This document shows, piece by piece, positions 58,620 through 64,000 of a DNA stretch of 64,000 nucleotides (positions are counted from its first letter, which is position 1; every line of letters starts with the position of its first letter). The notes beneath the pieces were generated by a model. It did no database searches. It was not told the origin of the DNA and saw only the letters and a program-made list of their open reading frames with translations. The DNA comes from Vesta saturnalis (Eukaryota; Arthropoda; Insecta; Coleoptera; Lampyridae), in assembly GCA_036346205.1 (NCBI GenBank), contig JARFJB010001355.1:2687501-2751500 (forward strand), written 5' to 3'. The position numbers and the translations under genes are program-made.

Positions 58620-59250
58620 TGTTGTTATTGGTGATGACACTTTGATTATTAGTTTTTGTTTTATTTTGGATGTTGGCTAGCATCTTAACGTTATCGAAGT
58701 CTATTTTGTGTGCTGTCTCCTGCACATGTTGGGCTAGTAAAAAGATTGCCAGATTCTTCAGTATCGCGTTTTCTTCTGGGTACGTTAATGCGTCTGTTGG
58801 TTTGTCCTATGTTGCATTTTGCGCACTCTTAAGTGATCACATAGTATTTCGTACATTCCTTGCTCCCCGAATTGACTTTTTGTCTTCGGATTCTGGAGCA
58901 TGTTGCCGATCTTTTTGCTTGTTGGTTCTTGTTGTGTTTCTTCAGGAATTTTCCTATCTTGTTTGTCACACCTCTCACATATGCACACATGTATTGGCTA
59001 TAGGCAGCTCCCTGTCTTTTGTTTTCGATGGTTTTATGATCTGTTTATGTTCGTTCAGGAGAATTCAAGTACCGTGTTCATGTTATTTGTCTCTTGTTTC
59101 CGTTTGCTAGACACTTTGATCTTGTTATCAATGTTTTTACCACCGATTATAGTTGCGCAGATGGTAATGACTCGGAGTTCAGGTAACGATTGGTATGTGT
59201 ACTCTTCCGTAACAATTTGCATCACGACAAGTCGGTTTATTTTATACATG
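58620..59250 (-). pseudogene. Penelope-like element C-terminal (GIY-YIG endonuclease) fragment
   Basis: The minus strand across frames gives VRGVTNKIGKFLKKHNK, the thumb region that follows PLE reverse transcriptase. Next come SKECTKYYV/GMYEILCDH, NIGQTNRRINV (the YIG-type core near 58790) and LAQHVQETAHKIDFDNVKML (near 58690), in the order of the PLE GIY-YIG domain. At least three frameshifts. It complements the N-terminal PLE half at 7200-8452 but is a separate copy on the opposite strand. The RT domain is absent. Confidence 0.7.
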
Positions 59251-61070
59251 TGTTCATAAAATAAAATAAAATGGTAACAAATGTAAACTTAATTACCTAA
59301 TCTTTCAATTGTAATACCAGTTTATGAACGAGGTATGTAGTCACCGTTAAACACAAAAACCTCTTTTTGATGTATCAAAATATAAATGTGTTTTATGGAA
59401 TTTTATTCATGTATTTATACGACAATTTAATTGAACGTTACATGCTTAAAATATGCACTAAATACTTTAAAAATGCGGTATTAATATCACTTGATACTAA
59501 AAAAAATGTGTGCGCGATATGATGAGCGTTGGAAAATACAAACTAAACCATAAAATGTAGTTAATTAAAAATTAACACAACAAATAAAACCGATTCAAAT
59601 ACCAAATAAACAACAAATACTAACTCAACGCGTTGATACAAACAAAATTGAATAATTTAATACATTTATCTTAAAAATTAGGTCGATTAAATGTAAACAT
59701 TATTGTTTAAATGTGGGTACACCAGAATTGTATACAAAATAATGTTTATCAGTAAATTTACATCCAGATTAGAACAAAATTTATAAAATTAATACGTAGG
59801 TAGATCTTACATCCATTAAAATAATTACTTATAGTCATTTAGCAATTGCTTTATTTGAACGTTATAGCACTACCTAAATAATCTGTTTAAATTTCACATT
59901 AAAATTAATTCATTAATGAAATTCATACATTACCTATCCATTAAACCTTCTTTATTTTAGAAAATTAATTAAATGTTGTAATTGGCAAATTTTCTTAAGT
60001 GTATAATTTAGATAGAGTAGCACTTTTACACTACACCAAAAAAAACCTTTAAAGAACGCAATTCGAGCTTGAGCTTTACAGACGAATGAAAAACCACCGA
60101 TTCCCTTTACTCGAGTGAAATCAAGAATTAAACCCTCCAAACTCATAAATTATTGTTCATGAGATACCCACTTGCAGTCACTGCGTGTGTTATTGCAACA
60201 GCAAACCAGTAATTTAAATATGTAACCACCACAAATCAATCACTACGTAGGAACATACTTATTATTCTAAAATCATACCTATGCCATACAGATTTGTTTA
60301 GTCAAGGTAAGCAGACAATTTCTGGTTAATAAAAATTACAAATTGTAATGACAATAGTTATCACAACAAATTAACAGTGTTTAAGTACAAGTATAATTCA
60401 GAGTGTCCCGCTAAGGTCGGCCTCCGGCGGTATCGCACGACACTTTCATCGCGGAGCGTTCGGAAAAAAATTGTGGTAAAAATGAGCAGGAGTAACTGCT
60501 GGAAATTATTTTGAAGCTCGGCTCGGCATACATGATCTCCTTTATGGAAAGTTTGGCGATTAGTGTATAAGACAAATATTATTAATACAAAATTTGTAAT
60601 GTTTCGAAACTTTTGTAATGCACTGTAAGGTCTAAGCCGCAAAATCAGGGTGAGGGGAGGGAAGGTCATATATTTAATTACGCTATAATTTTAGTTTCAT
60701 CAAATCGAAGTTTATAAAATAATTCTCATTTGGCAAAAAATGTTTTTCAAGCATAAAAATTTATGTTTTGCTTTTATGGCCACTGCTAGAGGGCGTTTTT
60801 TAAATACATACTATAGACATTTTTAAATGTAACCATAACGTTATTTTATCGTAGTCAGAAAATACCTCAAATTTGTAAAATGTTGGTTAAAAAGGCAATT
60901 CAACATTTTTGTTAGATAAAAAGCTATAGCAAAATGAAAATGTAAAACCAAATATTTTATTAACTATGCATGTCTTGTTTCGATTTGTTACACAAATATT
61001 AAAAAAATTGCATTTATGTACAAAAATATGAAAAATATCTATTTAAAATCTGTAATTTTGGTAATATTTT
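59251..61070. other. No gene recognised
   Basis: A+T-rich. 60400-60660 is somewhat richer in G+C and starts with GTGTCCCGCTAAGG, resembling a mariner-type terminus, but no partner or coding part was found. Confidence 0.4.
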
Positions 61071-61089
61071 TTTAGTTTTTGTTCTGGTA

Positions 61090-61850
61090 TCTGTCATAAT
61101 AAACACTTAAACGAAGAGACACACCATGATGCAGCATTTTTATTATTATCGAGGACGCCTTGCAAAAAATGGCGAAGTTGTGACGGCCGTTAGTCATTGT
61201 GGCAGACATCGCAAACAAAGCTGGAACAAGAAGAGAAGAAAATCTGAATAAATACACTATAACTTGGGTTCTGCCAAATTTAAATTGATGAATGCGCGGA
61301 ACATCCGTCATGTTGGTACCACACTATTCTTCTAATATTTATGGAAACGTCTTCTAATAAGCCTGGTAGGTCATTGATCAAACATTAGAGATATAGTTCA
61401 CCGTGTAAATGAGCATTCAAAATATGCTGGCAAATAATTTTATTTCCCAATATACCGCACCAAATATTTACACTCCACTGGTTGCTGTGGTCCACTTCTC
61501 TTACCCAATTAGGATTATTTTCTGGCCAATAATGCATATTGTGCAGATTTACTCCTCAAGTGTTCATAAAAGTTGCTTTATCTATCCACAAGATGCGACA
61601 ACTAAATTGCGGGTCGTCCATCATATTTTCAAACCAATTGCAAAAATCTAATCTGCGGTCAAAATCAGCTTCCAGCAGAGCTTAAATTTTATTCAAATTG
61701 TATGGACTGTCGTTTTACTGGCCCCTTAACCATTCGATTTTGTCACTTCATTTAAATGTGGATCCGCTTCTGCATACGCAAGGACACTTACAATTGAATC
61801 TTCACTTCGGACTGATCGTTGGCTTCTATGTGAGAGTTGGGGATGAACAT
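61090..61850 (-). pseudogene. Mariner-type transposase relic
   Basis: From about 61840: RSVRSEDSIVSVLAYAEADP (second HTH), EADFDRRLDFCNWFENMMDD, SCRILWIDKATFMNT (first catalytic Asp in IDKATF, near 61570), NNPNWVREVDHSNQWSVNIW, ILNAHLHGELYL and VWYQHDGCSAHSS (second Asp, near 61310). Family members have GAPPH where this has GCSAH. The C-terminal third, with the third Asp, is not readable. Several stops. No TIRs were fixed. Confidence 0.75.
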
Positions 61851-61934
61851 TTTTTATTTAAAAAATATTTGTTACGTCAAATACAGTTATATCTAAAGTC
61901 GATAAATTAAAATAACCATTTTAATTTTAATAAC

Positions 61935-62335
61935 CATTTTTGTAAGAAAAGTATGCAACCTTCTTTATAATACGTTGATAACGAATATAGGTAACATTGT
62001 AAAAACGAAAACAATAATCAATACCAAAACGACATTTTTCATGTCAGATAGAGGTTAATAGACATCTGGAAGCTACCTTAAAAGAAATTCCAAAGCCGCT
62101 TTCTCCTATAAAAATAACAATAATACAAGATTAATCATTTTCAATCATATTTATTTATTTTTACCCCTATTTTATTAATACGTTAGATAACTAAAGGTAA
62201 ATTGTAAAATTAAATTTTCAATTTAAATACCATTTTTTAAAACTTAATCTTCATTCAAATAGTTGAAAGAATTAGAACCTACCTTGGAAATTTTTACCGC
62301 TAAAATACATAGTATCAAAAAATTTCATCAGATTT
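61935..62335 (+). repeat. Dispersed repeat family C, copy 2
   Basis: Direct-orientation match to 27838-28240 (GTATGCAACCT, GTAACATTGTAAAAACGAAA, TTCATGTCAGATAGAGGTTA, CCTTGGAAATTTTTACCGC). Confidence 0.8.
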
Positions 62336-62639
62336 ACTTAATTTACATCTTTGAAATGAACAACTCTTTAAGAATGATTTGAATTAAATTTCTTTAAAAC
62401 AGCTACTAATAAAACTTATCATTTCACCATATTGAATTATACCCATTAATTTTAGCTCAGCTAAATGATAGATAAAATTGAATACAATTTAATCTTTAAA
62501 TTCCTACCTGTTTTAAACTTTCTGAGTTATTCTGATTAAAACAACTTAACAAACGCCTCACACTAATTACCCAAACTTAACACTACATTCATAAATTGCA
62601 TACACTTACCACACTCTCCTACATCATCACACATACACC

Positions 62640-63286
62640 TGACACACTCACACACTCACACATCACACACACACACTCACACATCCACACACACACACTG
62701 ACATCACACACACACATCACCACTACAATCAACACACACACTACACACTCACACACTACTCACACATCACACCACACATCACACACTCACACACTCACAC
62801 TCACACACTCACACCTCACACTCACACTACACACACTCACACATCACCACACACACTCACACACTCACACACTCACACACTCACACACTCACACTCACAC
62901 ACACTCACACACTCACACACTCACACACTCACACACTCACACATCACACACTCACACACTCACACACTCACACACTCACACACTCACACACTCACACTAC
63001 ATCACACAACTCACACACTCACACTCACACACCTCACACCTCACACACTCACACACTCACACACTCACACTCACTCACACACTCACACACTCACACTCAC
63101 ACACTCACACACTCACACTCACACCACACACTCACACTCACACTCACACACTACACCTCACACCACACACTCACACACTCACACTACTCACACTCACACT
63201 CACACCTCACACACACACACATCACACACCACACTCCACACACTCACACACCACACACATCCACCCACACTCACACACTCACACAC

Positions 63287-63320
<34 letters not shown>

Positions 63321-63441
63321 ATCACTCACACACACACTCACACACATCACACACTCACACACTCACATCACACACTCACACACTCACACACTCACACACT
63401 CACACACACACTCACACACTCACACACTCACACACTCACAC
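62640..63441. repeat. ~800-bp ACACTC array
   Basis: Irregular array of CACACT, CACACA and TCACAC units. The 282-codon open frame (Thr/His/Ser/Leu only) is repeat read-through. The G-rich strand is the minus strand, opposite to the array at 28420. Confidence 0.95.
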
Positions 63442-64000
63442 TGATACGTGTAAATTGTGGTTTATAAATTTATGGTCTTTAAGTTACGACTCACCTTGCA
63501 TGTTGTTGGAAAATGGCAACATTGCCACTAAAAATCGTTTTTAAATTTAAAAGGTTTCAAACATGTGATTACTTTAAAATCTTTGGATTGGTGAAAATAA
63601 TCAGGCTATGGTTTTTTTTTGGTTTTCTGGTACCTTCAGATAAGAAAAAAAACGCCATTTTGGCAAAAGAAATTGAATGCGTAGTTAGAAGCACATGTAA
63701 AAATTTGGAAAAGGTGTTCTTAAAAATTTGATTGAATTTTTCAAGAAAAATTTTAACTCAGCCTGTTGCTGGTTTTAATCTTTTCCATATATATAAATAT
63801 GTTTCTACTACACCTTAGCTTCATTCAAGAGGTTCTTTTTGGTCCTTTACACATTCACTCAAGATTAACATATTTCGTGCTTCCATAAGGAATAATTAAA
63901 CCGTTTCTGACAGCACATTTGGATATCATTCGTCCGAGGTGTGAAATATTAGTTATGGGTCTTCGAGCCTGAATGGAAACAGTCTACGATTACTCCTTCT
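63442..64000. other. No gene recognised
   Basis: An open frame at 63513-63731 has no family signature. The window ends in A+T-rich sequence. Confidence 0.4.

Noticed and set aside
58670..59110. 146-codon plus-strand frame, Cys/Ser/Leu-rich and membrane-like
   Set aside because: It is the antisense of the Penelope endonuclease fragment on the minus strand, which explains the sequence better.
62596..63444. 282-codon open frame rich in Thr, His, Ser and Leu
   Set aside because: Read-through of the ACACTC array.
1..64000. CRISPR arrays, operons, bacterial genes
   Set aside because: The tandem repeats lack spacer architecture. All recognisable genes are eukaryotic transposable elements.

Overview
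This is a eukaryotic, A+T-rich window. Everything recognisable in it points to an arthropod, most likely an insect, and a large repeat-rich genome such as a beetle's; that last step is inference. There are no operons, no rRNA and no CRISPR. No intact host gene can be recognised. The window is a graveyard of transposable elements: at least a dozen mariner/Tc1-type relics (several with DD41D spacing and TIRs of 200-580 bp), three piggyBac pieces, a MULE-type transposase, two jockey-like LINE relics, two Penelope-like element (PLE) pieces, tRNA-derived repeats and many (TA)n tracts.

Layout. 1-2957: no gene seen. 2958-4440: mariner relic and (TA)n. 5222-7067: decayed piggyBac transposase (minus). 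7200-9560: PLE reverse transcriptase cut by a dispersed repeat (family A), then a tRNA-like head and a PLE-type tail with hammerhead-ribozyme core motifs. 9951-10350: a SINE with a perfect 10-bp target duplication. 11.3-12.0 kb: mariner fragments. 12-18.9 kb: almost featureless. 18.9-20.9 kb: long-TIR mariner. 22.4-24.2 kb: jockey-like LINE. 24.67-24.81 kb: pentanucleotide satellite. 25.4-26.6 kb: full-length dead mariner. 27.6-29.2 kb: dispersed repeat followed by an 800-bp TG/CG array. 30.5-31.3 kb: MULE relic.

32.2-38.7 kb: tandem mariners bounded by (TA)n, enclosed by an inverted pair of ~300-bp repeats. 39.9-47.6 kb: a nested block in which a mariner sits inside a second TIR element, which sits in the centre of a ~3.36-kb imperfect palindrome made of two inverted copies of a piggyBac 5' end. 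The right-hand piggyBac is itself split by a second copy of family A. 48.5-52.6 kb: an island unlike its surroundings, with 10-bp and ~22-bp minisatellites, GA tracts, three TATA-initiator-like units (two sharing a 21-bp upstream element) and a decayed gene I do not recognise. It is the best candidate for something undescribed, perhaps an endogenised DNA virus or a large DNA transposon. 53.2-55.3 kb: LINE and DD37D-type mariner. 55.4-57.4 kb: nested palindromes, one made of two head-to-head tRNA-like sequences. 57.7-61.9 kb: mariner, PLE C-terminal fragment, mariner. 61.9-63.4 kb: second copy of the 27.8-kb repeat and an 800-bp ACACTC array.

Almost nothing here is likely to be expressed as functional protein. 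What the window records is the order of insertions, read from which element interrupts which.
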